A stretch of DNA of 64,000 bases from positions 22,373,178 through 22,437,177 of the forward strand of contig CM053332.1 in assembly GCA_028583605.1 (NCBI GenBank), in the 5' to 3' direction. Source of the DNA: Dastarcus helophoroides. Its lineage: Eukaryota; Arthropoda; Insecta; Coleoptera; Bothrideridae. The notes beneath the pieces were generated by a model. It did not search any database and was not told where the DNA came from. It worked only from the letters and a program-made list of their open reading frames with translations. Of this stretch, positions 55,431-64,000 are shown in pieces (the stretch's first letter is position 1; every line of letters starts with the position of its first letter). The translations under genes and the position numbers were made by a program.

Positions 55431-56860
55431 CCCTCAAAACGTTTTAAAAAGTGCCATTTCAGTTTATGTTCTCCAGACGATTAACGAGTTAAATTGAGTG
55501 GGACATTTCCGCGTTGTTTAACTACAAAAAACTACCTTGGATCATTTGATATGGCGAAGGCAATAAATTATTTTTAACTTTACTGCTTCGTGTGATGTGG
55601 TTACATCGTAACAATTAAAAACTGTTCAAATTGACTATGTCATATATAAACCTTATTAACATATTGTCGTAAACATAATAATAGGAGATTTATTTAGTAC
55701 TAGTGCGTCTTCTACGAAGGTCGGACTGTTAACTCTGTTTAAGTCTGTCGAATTCCAATCGAACTTGGTACGTAGAATAGCTTATTCTTTTTTAAGTACA
55801 TTTTAGTCTTTTTTAAGTACATTTTAGTCTTTTTTAAGTGCTATTTATTCACTTTTAAGTACTATTTAATTTGAAATAATCCGTGTACATACACACCACG
55901 ATAAAATCAAAATAATTGATTTTATTAAGCAGCTTTTACCGTTGCAATGTGTCCTTAAAAACCGCTATTCACATCCAACAAGGTCACACTTTTGCCAAAT
56001 TTGGCACAGTACTGTTATGCCCAAAAATCCCAACAGTTTGCATTCAATTGCGCATATATTGTTCCAAAATTCATAAATAATTCATCATTAGTGTGTCTAA
56101 TTAGACGTGAATCCGCTGGACACGACTCTCGACAAATTCATAGCCGTGCAAGATCTTCCGCTTGGTTTTTTTTTTTCCAATCTGGCATTCTAATTCCGAA
56201 CGTCATAATATTTACATAGTTGAGTGCAAATCTAAAAGCGTTTATCTAAATTTTGTTTGTATACACGGCGCTTTGTGTTCGCTTTCAGACCGTCCGTCTG
56301 CGGGAGACGCAAATAGCGAGTTGTGTAAAATGTATTATTAATTATACCAATTGCGTAAAATGCGTACAGAATGCGTGATTCATAGTTGTAATATTTTCAA
56401 GGTGATTTCACTCGAATTCGCCCAATTTGTTGTAAAGTGTACTTGAATACACTTTACAACAAATTGGGCGATCAGGTGTACGTAAAATGATCAGGAAGTT
56501 GTCCCTTGAGGCATTTCGAGCGGCACGCTTCTAAGCCATATCTTAAATCATGGTGTGCTATGGACCTGTATTCCAACCTATTTGTTGACCTTAATCTTTA
56601 GTAGAAAAACTACTTTAAAAGCAGCGTTATTCCCAAAGTGTGGACATAAATTATTTGTGATAACGTCGATTGTCAAGGAATTTAGTACGGTTCTGTTACG
56701 AGGTGGAAGGTTCAAAAAACTTGAGAACTGTTACGAGGTGGTAAGATTCAAAAACATTTTGCTTGGTACCCATTCTCATCACGACCGAAGCTAATTATTC
56801 AAAATGTGGAACAAAATTTTTTTTAAAACTTCGACTTACTGCTTCAAGGGCATAATAGAG
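55431..56860. other. Unique intron 9 sequence with small repeats
   Basis: Mostly unique. Near 55795-55865 there is a small direct repeat (TTTTAGTCTTTTTTAAGTAC, three imperfect copies). A perfect hairpin lies at 56419-56470. Short open frames here have no recognisable motif. Confidence 0.5.
56419..56470. repeat. Perfect 23-bp hairpin
   Basis: CGCCCAATTTGTTGTAAAGTGTA pairs perfectly with its complement at 56448-56470 across a six-base loop CTTGAA. It is not part of any dispersed family recognised in the window. Confidence 0.9.
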
Positions 56861-57075
56861 AAACTATTATTTATTTTGATTGAAAATTTAAACTTTTAAC
56901 CAAAATTGTATTCCTTTTTTTAAAATTTTCCTTCAAACATCAACTTTATTTTTTAATAAATCCACTAGCGGCGAATTTATTAAAAAGCAAAGTGGACGTT
57001 TGAAGGGAAATTTTAAGAAAATACAGTCAATTTTGGTTACAAGTTTAAATTCTCGATTAAAATGAGTAATAGTTT
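56861..57075. repeat. Foldback just upstream of exon 10
   Basis: Arms of about 100 bases: left with TTGAAAATTTAAACTTTTAAC and TTTTCCTTCAAAC, right with GTTTGAAGGGAAA and TACAAGTTTAAATTCTCGA. The centre is about CCACTAGCGGCG. Arm identity is roughly 80-85% by eye. It ends 46 bases before the exon 10 acceptor. Confidence 0.78.
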
Positions 57076-57121
57076 CAAATTTGAAGCTAAAGTATTAAGG
57101 TGAAATTAAATTTTGTTCCAG

Positions 57122-57756
57122 AGTCCTATAGGAACGTCAGATGTGGAAAACGCTCTATCTAGCAGCGTCGATATCCGAGGAGGCGACGTAAGAGTGGCCG
57201 AAGACTACACCAAAAAGAAACACGTCCTCCGAGTCACCTCGTTAAACCCTTGTCGCTCCGAACTCCTCCTCCAAGCCAACAACAGCGAAGAACTCGCCGA
57301 TTGGGTCAAAGTACTCAAACAACAAGTAGGCGCCGATCCCGAAGAGAAACCCAAACAGCAAGCGGTACCCCAAACCGTACCGGCCTCCACTTCGGTTCTC
57401 GTCCAAGGAGTACATCTGTCTCCACAACCTAATAAGGCCAAGTCGCAGAATTCGAGAAATAGATCGCCTACCGGTCAATCGCCGGTTAGTAAAACTAGGA
57501 AACCTTCGCAACCCCCCGAACAGGGCGCTACTAGTCCGAAATCGAAGACATGGAGGGGTAGGATGGCGCGGCATATTAAGAGGATACAGCAAGGGGCGAG
57601 TTCGCCGAGCTCTCCGACGGCCCCCGAGGGGTCTACTTTTGGTATTCCTTTGGACCAGTGTCTTCCGTCCTTGCAGAATCAGTATGTGCCGCGATTTGTT
57701 GAGGTGTGCACCGATATCGTTGATGATAGAGGGTTGAATATGGTCGGCATTTACAG
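57122..57756 (+). CDS. RhoGAP19D: RhoGAP exon 10: end of PH domain, linker, start of RhoGAP domain
   Basis: A 635-base exon, phase 0 in and phase 2 out. The first about 80 residues finish the PH domain: HVLRVTSLNPCRSELLLQAN followed by NSEELADWVKVLKQQV, the usual C-terminal helix with its invariant Trp. Next is a linker of about 75 residues, rich in Ser, Pro, Gln and Lys, with a basic patch TWRGRMARHIKRI. The RhoGAP domain then starts at TFGIPLDQCLPS and runs to GLNMVGIYR. The final Arg, whose codon is split by the intron (AG|A), is the catalytic arginine finger that stabilises GTP hydrolysis on a Rho-family GTPase. Confidence 0.95.
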
Positions 57757-58743
57757 GTACTTGAGATTATCTTTTTTATATACAGGGCGTCATTAATTTT
57801 ACCATAACCACGCATTCGGTTGATAAACGGAGAACTTTGGATCGACTTTTTAAAAGAGGGGAAAATTAACCTTAAAGTCTTCCTGACCATCCAGGTTCAC
57901 TACAAATTCCGTTAATGTTTGTCAACGGACACTTATCAAATTATCTCATCGCAAGTTGATCAGAGAATAAAATGCAAAAGAAATACAGAGAATATCTTTG
58001 TTAACGAAGGCTTCCACGGCCAGGGTCAGTACAGGATATACTTCTTCCGGGATTGGACCGTGTCGAAGAACTACTAAAAGTGTTCGACGTTTCGCCCACC
58101 ATCGTAGGGGGCTTCTTCAGAAGAGTTTCGCCTCTGGTATGGTGGACATACTGAGTTACCGTGCTCTTCTGTCTAAACTTTCTTATCCTTTGTACCAATT
58201 TTCAATTCAGAAGAGTTTCGCCTCTGGTATGGTGGACATACTGAGTTACCGTGCTCTTCTGTCTAAACTTTCTTATTCTTTGTACCAATTTTCAATCCAG
58301 AAGGGTTTGGTGGACATACTGAGTTACCCTGCTCTGATGTTTTGAAATTGGCCTTTTCATTCTTTCGTTTGTTGCATATTCCCTCATATTCCTCTTTTCA
58401 TTTTTTCTTTTCTTTGTTCCTGAAGAAGTCCCCTACGATGGTCGAACACTTTTAGTAGTTCTTTTACACGGTCCAATGCCGGAAGAAGTATATCCTGTAA
58501 TATCTTTGTTGTGTACTACTTTTTTACTTTTACCTTCATTGTTGCGTATTATCATTTGTTTGTATGTTGCCGTTTGATATTTTTATATTGGAAAAATCAA
58601 AGTAGTAAAAATGTCATAGAGATAAAAAAAAATTGTTGATATTTGAGAATGTGTTAATAAAAAATATAAAAAGCATTATTGAAAAAAACCAATAATCTCT
58701 CGATCAATCTTGATTAGTTAGACTGGGACTTATCTATTTGCAG
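57757..58743 (+). other. Intron 10 with transposon end and MITE
   Basis: TATACAGGGCGTCATTAATT at about 57779 looks like an orphan tip of the same CAGGGNG transposon type found at 22905 and 25696, without a body. 57900-58030 is unique. The complete MITE is listed separately. 58500-58743 is AT-rich and leads to the acceptor CTATTTGCAG. Confidence 0.65.
58032..58497. mobile_element. MITE with internal tandem repeats, complete
   Basis: TA on both sides (58030-58031, 58498-58499). Terminal inverted repeats of about 85 bases start CAGGATATACTTCTTCCGG on the left and mirror at the right end. Between them are three copies of a unit of about 90 bases (TTTCGCCTCTGGTATGGTGG) starting at 58118, 58208 and 58298; the third is degenerate. 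Non-coding, 466 bases. It sits in the intron separating the two halves of the RhoGAP arginine-finger codon. Confidence 0.88.
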
Positions 58744-59194
58744 AGTTCCTGGCAATAACGCCTCCATCACGGCGCTGACGGACGAAGTGAACAAAAATTA
58801 CGACGACGTGCCCCAAGAGGATCCCAAGTGGAACGACGTCCACGTCGTCGGTAGTCTACTGAAAAGTTATCTAAGGAAAATGCCCGATTCGCTGGTAACC
58901 AACGACTTTTATCCTCACTTCATCAAAGCGGACAAAATCGAGGATCCCCAACAAAGAATGAACGAACTAAAGAGGTTAGTGAAAAGTTTACCGCCGCACA
59001 ACTATCACACTTTGAGACACATCATATTACATTTGAAACGCATCGTCGATAATTGTGACGTCAATAAAATGGAGGCAAAGAACGTGGCCATCGTTTTCGG
59101 CCCGACGATAGTGAGACCTGAGGAGGAAACTATGGAAAGTATGGTGCACAATATGACTCATCAGTGCAAAATCGTCGAAACGTTGCTGACATAT
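58744..59194 (+). CDS. RhoGAP19D: RhoGAP exon 11: core of RhoGAP domain
   Basis: The first base completes the catalytic Arg codon; then VPGNNASITALTDEVNKNY. Conserved RhoGAP landmarks in order are VGSLLKSYLRKMPDSL (the K and R that contact the GTPase switch region), LKRLVKSLPPHNYHTLRHI, and NKMEAKNVAIVFGPTIVRP with the conserved Asn of the KMxxxNLAxVFGP motif. It ends at CKIVETLLTY, phase 0. All key residues are present, so the domain should be an active GAP. The domain tail is in exon 12. Confidence 0.96.
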
Positions 59195-59253
59195 GTAAGT
59201 GTGCTTCAGAATTTTTTTTATAATCTTCGGAATAACGTTTTATCCATAAATAG

Positions 59254-59380
59254 GCGGAATGGTTCTTTTTGGATTCCAAGGATATTGCTCTAAATATTCC
59301 CATCACAAGCGAAACCCAAGAGGAAGCAGACGCAGCTATTAATCAGCAGGCTTTATTAGAAAATATTCATAAATATGAGG
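59254..59380 (+). CDS. RhoGAP19D: RhoGAP exon 12: RhoGAP domain tail
   Basis: After a 59-base intron (the shortest here) with acceptor CATAAATAG|GCGGAA. It encodes AEWFFLDSKDIALNIPITSE then an acidic/Gln stretch ending ALLENIHKYE. The W-F-F pattern after the last RhoGAP helix matches the end of the ARHGAP21/23 domain (DWFF). The donor GAGG|GTGAGC leaves phase 1. Confidence 0.9.
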
Positions 59381-59617
59381 GTGAGCAAATTTCATTTATA
59401 CGATTTCTTCTTCTCAATTATTCACTTTGTCCAATTTTTCTAACTTGCTTAGAAAAATTGGTTTGCTGAAGACATATTAATGAGAAAATCGTTTGAATGT
59501 AAAAAGGGAACAACAATAACCTTATAGAATACTTTACAATCGTTGATCTTTATTATCTAATATTATTGGCACACATTTGATAAGAACATTCAAATAATAA
59601 AAGAAACATTGAAAAAT

Positions 59618-59623
59618 TTTATT
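59618..59623 (-). terminator. Ddr: Poly(A) signal of the antisense kinase exon
   Basis: AATAAA on the - strand, about 50 bases after the stop codon at 59673. The position fits a short 3' UTR and supports this being a real transcript end rather than a chance open frame. Confidence 0.6.
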
Positions 59624-59672
59624 CAAATACGAACAAGTCTTTTATATCTCAGTCAATCGGAAGTAAGAACAG

Positions 59673-59902
59673 TTATGCATTGGTGCCTACGGGCATATAT
59701 CCTAGATTTTTTCGTTGAAGAAATAAATGGATTTCGGCAAACCTAGGTCTGTCCGCTGCGTTCCTTTTCCAACATTTACCCATCAAATCGTAGATTTCTC
59801 TGGGACATAGTGGAGGTCGCGGTAAATATCTTTGGCAACCGTCGTTTTGATAAAAGTGATTGCAATTTTCCACAACCCGCTCGCTGGTGAGCTCAGCGAA
59901 AG
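59673..59902 (-). CDS. Ddr: Discoidin-domain-receptor-type kinase, terminal exon, antisense
   Basis: Reads FAELTSERVVENCNHFYQND, then RYLPRPPLCPREIYDLMGKC, then WKRNAADRPRFAEIHLFLQR, ending NLGYMPVGTNA and a stop at 59673-59675. This is the C-lobe end of a tyrosine kinase. The pattern [QE]xF-xxLT-xE-x-V-x-EN, CP-x-x-x-Y-x-LM, and RP-x-F-x-EIH is what I know from DDR receptors. Taking the acceptor AG at 59903-59904 (- strand) gives phase 1, and a preceding C would restore Pro in the PF of that motif. It lies wholly inside intron 12 of the RhoGAP gene on the opposite strand. The earlier kinase exons should lie at higher coordinates; none is seen before base 64000. Confidence 0.75.
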
Positions 59903-60093
59903 CTTGAATCGTTATTGTGTATCTACTTGATGAGCTTAAATGCTTCTGAGTCATAAGATTTAAAAGCATTTAGCAATAATACTTGCGCTGAACGTTTGAC
60001 GCTTTTCGAATGGCCACCTTAAACAACCAAAACTTTTCAAAGCGCCCCAATATAGTGGGCGGCATGCAGATGTGATTGTCTTTTCTGTTGTAG

Positions 60094-60281
60094 CTTTGAA
60101 CACCCACAAGGAGAAAAATGGTGCTCTTTTCACTTCCATCATATCGGCGGCCCAGCGGAAAGTCAAAAGGAAACCTAAGCAACTGACGATATCACTCCAC
60201 GATACAAAGGAAGATCTTAGTTCGCCCACAGGAACAAACAGTTTACCGTCATTGCAGTTTTCACCTTCTGATCTCAAAACA
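60094..60281 (+). CDS. RhoGAP19D: RhoGAP exon 13 (last in window)
   Basis: Acceptor TTTCTGTTGTAG|CTTTGA; phase 1 in, phase 0 out with donor CTCAAAACA|GTAAGT. It encodes ALNTHKEKNGALFTSIISAA, then QRKVKRKPKQLTISLHDTKE, then a serine-rich tail. The basic cluster KVKRKPK could be a nuclear-localisation or membrane-contact patch; that is inference. The gene continues beyond the window: no stop codon and a strong donor. Confidence 0.83.
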
Positions 60282-61130
60282 GTAAGTTCTGCTTAGGTTT
60301 TATAGATGTCGCTATCGTAGTGGTTGGTGAATTTCTGGATATTTTTTAAACGCTTTCAATGATTGCAGCTTAATGAGCAATTTCAGAAATATTTTCGTTT
60401 CATTCATCATTTACATAACTTTGCTGGTACAATGTTTGTTTAACCCATTCACTGCTGATTCAAAAATGTATGAAAACTACAGGTGCTCAATATAGCTACT
60501 ATTAAATGAGTTAAATTTATTTGCATGTATATACTATATACATTTTTCGGTAAAACGACTAACGGTTTTGATAAAATCGTTAACTAGGGATTTTTTGAGC
60601 CGAAAAAATGATCCAGATAGGTGTCTTGGTAAAAATTTGGAATCAACAGTTCTTGAGAAGATTTTAATTCTTCAGAAACGAGTTTTTTATCCCCTATACA
60701 GCTCTGTCGATTTCGATGAAATTTGATAATTAAGATTTTTCTTGATTAAAAAAAAAATTGATATCACCATTTTTAGGGATATATTGCTCCTTGAGGCTTT
60801 TTATCTCAGAAACGATTGTATCGATTTCGATGCAATTCGGTAAATAAGGTTTTTTTGGATTAAGAAAACGATTAGTATATAAATTTGGGATCGCATTTTG
60901 TCAGGAACATCGTTGGTCTCCAAGAACAATTTTTATTTCCAAAAGGGTTTTATCGATTTCGACAAAATTTAGTAAATGGAGGATTTTTGTGTCAACAAAA
61001 TGATCTGGATCAGAAATGAACAACCTTTTTTTACAGACTGAGAAAAATATGAATGCGCTTGCACTCCCTGGTTCATGCAGCAAACTGAAAATTTGTATGT
61101 ATAATTTGAGGACTCTCCAATTCTTTAGAA
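60282..61130. repeat. Diverged ~145-base repeat in the next intron
   Basis: Loosely repeated blocks each containing a TATCGATTTCGATGAAATTTG-like phrase followed by TTTTTTGG (about 60710, 60810, 60950). The same unit reappears at about 63745-64000. Otherwise AT-rich unique sequence; no exon found. Confidence 0.55.
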
Positions 61131-63100
61131 TTCATCCTATCCTTGAAACATTTTTTCGAAATTTCTACCTTTTTCTCAAATTTTGCATTTATTCATAAAT
61201 TTGCCTTCTTTTATCAAACATGGCTGTCAAAATTTTGAATTTAAAAGTTCCTCGTTTTTTTTCTGAAATTTCGTCATTTCTCGAAATTCGACTTTTCCTT
61301 ACAATTTCGCCTTTTTCCGATTCTGAAAATTTCCGCTTTTTATTAAAATTTGCCTTTTTTTCGAAATCTGGTCGATCTTTTAGACAGAAACGTGTATTTT
61401 TTAGAAATTTGAAATTTTTGTGAAAAAACAAAAATGGTTTTGTAAACTTCAACCCTTTTTTAATTCAAATTTATGGTAGTTTCAACTTGTTTGTCAAAAT
61501 TTCGATGTGTTATCACAATATTTGTCATTTTCTGACACGTCTGTGGAGGCAAGGTAGGAAGCCTGTCTTCCTCTGATTCGTCCAGAGAGTCCAGAGAAAA
61601 TAAATATGCGATTTTTCTTTTAAAATTTACTCTTTTTCTGAATTTCGAAGTGTCACTAAGATTAAATGCTTTTTCTCAAAATTTAAATCTTTTTTGCAAA
61701 ATTTCTCTTACAATATCGTCTTTTTTCTCGGGGTTTTGACTATTTTTTTTACTTTATTTTAATTTGAATTTCTTTAGACAATTTTTTGTCCATTTCAAAG
61801 TTTTCTCGATTTTTTTTTCAAATTCCGATATTTTTCTGAATATTTACTAAAAATTTCGATCTTTAAGATTTTGACTTTTTTAGAAATTCTGACTGGTTTC
61901 CTGAAATTTGTCTTTTTCAAGAAATCTTGTTTTTTATCGCAATATCCGATATTTAATATTTCAATAAATTTTTTCTTTTTTGGTAAATTCGTCTTTTTTT
62001 TCTCAAAATTTCGAATTTTTCTATCTTAGAAAAAATCGAAATTTTGAGAAAAAAAGACGAATTTACTAAAAAAAGAAAAGACTATCTAGTCTTTTACCTA
62101 AAATTCGCCTGTTCCTCAAAATTTGTCTTTTTCGAAATTTTGATTTCGTTTTCAAAATTCTACCTTTTGGACTTTTTCAAAAAAAATTTCTGAAAATGTT
62201 CACTTTTCTATTGTTGCGAAGAATACATTTGGGGATTTCGAGAAAAAGATTTTTTTGTAAATTCAACATCTTTACTGAATTTGAAACTTTGAGAACAATG
62301 TTCTTGAATTTTGCGATTTTTCTTTCTCAGAATTGGACAATTGCGTCTTTTCACAAAATCAGATTTTTGAAAATTTTGATTTTTTTTTTGAATTTTGCAA
62401 GTTTTTGAGAAAAGTTAGGTTTTTATTTTCAGTATGATTTGTTGAAAATTTCAACCTTTTAAATTTTCCTCCTAAAATTGGACCTTCTTCTGAAAATTTG
62501 GAATGTTTCCTAGAAAATTAAATATTTTTTTGTAATTTGTAACGTAATTTTGAAAAATCCTGAAATTTTTTTTCGAAGTCTTTGTTTTTTCTGATTTTTT
62601 TAAAATTTTATTCCCAGTAATTTCGACTTGGCTTTTAACTCAAAATTCAATTTTATGTGTTTCTGGACATTTCCATTTAAAACGACATTTTTTCCAAAGA
62701 TTTAGACTTTTTCACAAAATTCGTTTATTTTTTGTTTAATTGGATCGAAATTTTAAGAGAAATCTAAACAATCTCAGAAGAATATTTTTAGGAAATCTTG
62801 AAAAAAGATTCCTTGAAAAATTTCAAAAATAGGACAAAATTGTAATAAAATAAAAATTCTGAAATCATTATTTTTAAAAGTTTTACCAGAATTCGACTTG
62901 TTCTGGAAATTACAACTCTTTTTACAAAAATTTCTTTTTACCAATTTCGTCTCTTTTACATTTCCACTTTTTCAAATTTTCGACGTTTCTTAAAGTTCTC
63001 CAAAAGGTTTTTTCTTAAGATTGGACTTTTTTCAAAATTTTGACTTTAATTTGAAAATGAGATGTTCCCAATTCTGTAGTTTTTAAGTAAAGATGCACAG
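61130..63100. repeat. TTTCGA satellite block
   Basis: Degenerate repeat of the same TTTCGACTTTTT class as elsewhere, in pyrimidine polarity, ending near 63100. It contains a palindrome at about 61974-62080 (AAATTCGTCTTTTTTTTCTC against GAGAAAAAAAGACGAATTT). No coding content. Confidence 0.75.
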
Positions 63101-64000
63101 AAGGTTTTTTTTTACCCATGAGTTTTTTAGAATGATTGTTATTGCTGCCGCCCCCCCCCCTTTAAGAAATTCTTGCCTAAGCTTATGTCCAAGATATTTC
63201 ATGAATCCTGGAAATTTATTTTCTATTTTTTTTCATCAAATTGTTTGACATTTTCTTTTCTAAAATTTTTACGCAAAACAGTAGAGCTTAGGTGGCTGCA
63301 GAAAAATGTAAAGCGGACCGCATGTGGTCCGCGGGCCACGTCTTGCTCATCCTTGATCTAGACGGATTCAATTTTAGTAAAATTTAGCTATCGCCATTTT
63401 TTAGGAATTTATTTTTTTTGGGTAACAAATATTATTTATATCTGAAACGATTCTACGTATATTCTATCACTTTTGGCCAAAGTCGGTAACCAAGTCCTAA
63501 TGCACAGATCAATATCTGTTCAAGCCTATGGGTCCGTGCATTTATATGATAGTCTTCTGGGGCTTCCCTATAGAGCAACCGCTTTGTTAAGTGTTTGTGG
63601 CTCAACTGTTGATAGTTCATTTATTTATGATCTACTATACATTCTCAGGGGGCTGCATACTGTAGTCTAGGTTGCATTGTATTTGCATCGCTAACCAAAA
63701 TTTTTTTGATTTGGAAAAATTATGTAAAAAAATTTAAGATGACAATTTTTTTAGGGACTTTTTTTCCTTCAGGAACAATTTTTGTCTCCGCAACGACTTC
63801 TATCAATTTCGATGAAACTTGGTGACCAGGAAATATTTGGGTCAAGGAGATGATCTAGGTAGATGCAATTTAGCAATTTTAGTAAAATTTCGAGGTCACC
63901 ATTATTAGGGACATCTTCCTGATTGAGAAACAAATTTTTACTTCCGAAAAGTTTCTATCGATTTCCATGAAACTCTTGTAACTAAGGGTTTTTTGGTTCA
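63100..64000. other. Repeat mosaic at right edge
   Basis: 63290-63360 holds GCGGACCGCATGTGGTCCGC next to GGGCCACGTCTTGCTCATCC, resembling the ends of hAT-type elements. 63497-63695 is an inverted, diverged copy of dispersed family 2 (GCTGCATACTGTAGTCTAGG). 63745-64000 repeats the unit of about 145 bases from 60.7 kb. No RhoGAP or kinase exon is visible. Confidence 0.5.

Larger units (their letters stand above)
25657..57121 (+). other. Intron 9, 31.5 kb, splitting the PH domain
   Basis: Bounded by CACCAG|GTAAGT and TTTTGTTCCAG|AGTCCT, phase 0 on both sides, so exons 9 and 10 join without altering the frame. The joined product completes a PH domain of normal length, so no exon need be missing. 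The intron is packed with mobile elements and satellites listed separately. No coding exon of this gene was found inside it. Confidence 0.82.

Noticed and set aside
55992..56219. 75-codon + strand open frame as a small gene
   Set aside because: No recognisable motif, no promoter or splice evidence; ends in a T-rich run.
57242..57592. - strand open frames opposite exon 10
   Set aside because: Overlap a certain PH/RhoGAP exon; antisense shadows.
59960..60277. - strand open frame opposite exon 13 as more of the kinase gene
   Set aside because: No kinase motif, and the + strand exon with good splice sites explains the openness.
1..64000. CRISPR-like direct repeats
   Set aside because: Tandem units have no unique equal-length spacers and no cas genes; the genome is eukaryotic.

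Overview
This is a window from a large, repeat-inflated invertebrate genome, most likely an insect. Coding DNA occurs as short exons with GT-AG introns, mariner-like and LINE-like elements are present, and most non-coding DNA is AT-rich satellite or simple repeat. There are no bacterial-type operons, rRNA genes or CRISPR arrays. The insect assignment is inference from the family content, not a search result.

The organising feature is one gene on the + strand that enters at base 1 and leaves past base 60281. I reconstruct 13 consecutive exons: 1-218, 463-746, 3622-3753, 7148-7261, 14076-14273, 15859-15915, 16826-16937, 25285-25408, 25573-25656, 57122-57756, 58744-59194, 59254-59380 and 60094-60281. 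All 12 splice junctions agree in phase, and the exons sum to 2724 bases (908 codons) without a stop. The protein has a long low-complexity N-terminal part, a PH domain (exons 8-10), a Ser/basic linker and a RhoGAP domain (exons 10-12). That order matches the ARHGAP21/ARHGAP23 family, fly RhoGAP19D. The start, the expected N-terminal PDZ domain and the C-terminus lie outside the window.

The introns hold nearly everything else. Intron 2 is a 2.4-kb pyrimidine tract with a 15-bp minisatellite. Intron 3 is AT-rich satellite plus a tRNA-derived SINE remnant. Intron 4 has two purine-rich tandem arrays with 350-540 bp units. Intron 5 carries two foldback structures, one a nested 0.7-kb palindrome. 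Intron 7 has a 3.8-kb satellite and an intact mariner-like transposon with about 425-bp inverted repeats. Intron 9 is 31.5 kb and splits the PH domain. It contains a palindromic recombinant relative of that transposon, a decayed Jockey/CR1-like LINE, a heat-shock-type promoter island (perhaps a solo LTR), about 95 perfect CTT repeats and many kilobases of satellite built on the motif GTCGAAATTTCGAGAAAAA. Several dispersed families (foldback family 1, dispersed family 2, a tandem-cored MITE) recur and are nested in one another.

At 59673-59902, antisense inside intron 12, lies the terminal coding exon of a discoidin-domain-receptor-type tyrosine kinase with its own stop and poly(A) signal. It is either the 3' end of an overlapping gene whose other exons lie beyond the window, or a translocated fragment.

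The observations I rate most worth following are the palindromic transposon at 25.7-28.9 kb, the heat-shock promoter island at 36.2-36.5 kb, the antisense kinase exon, the nested palindrome at 14.9-15.6 kb, and the satellite with recurring 335-350 bp spacing.
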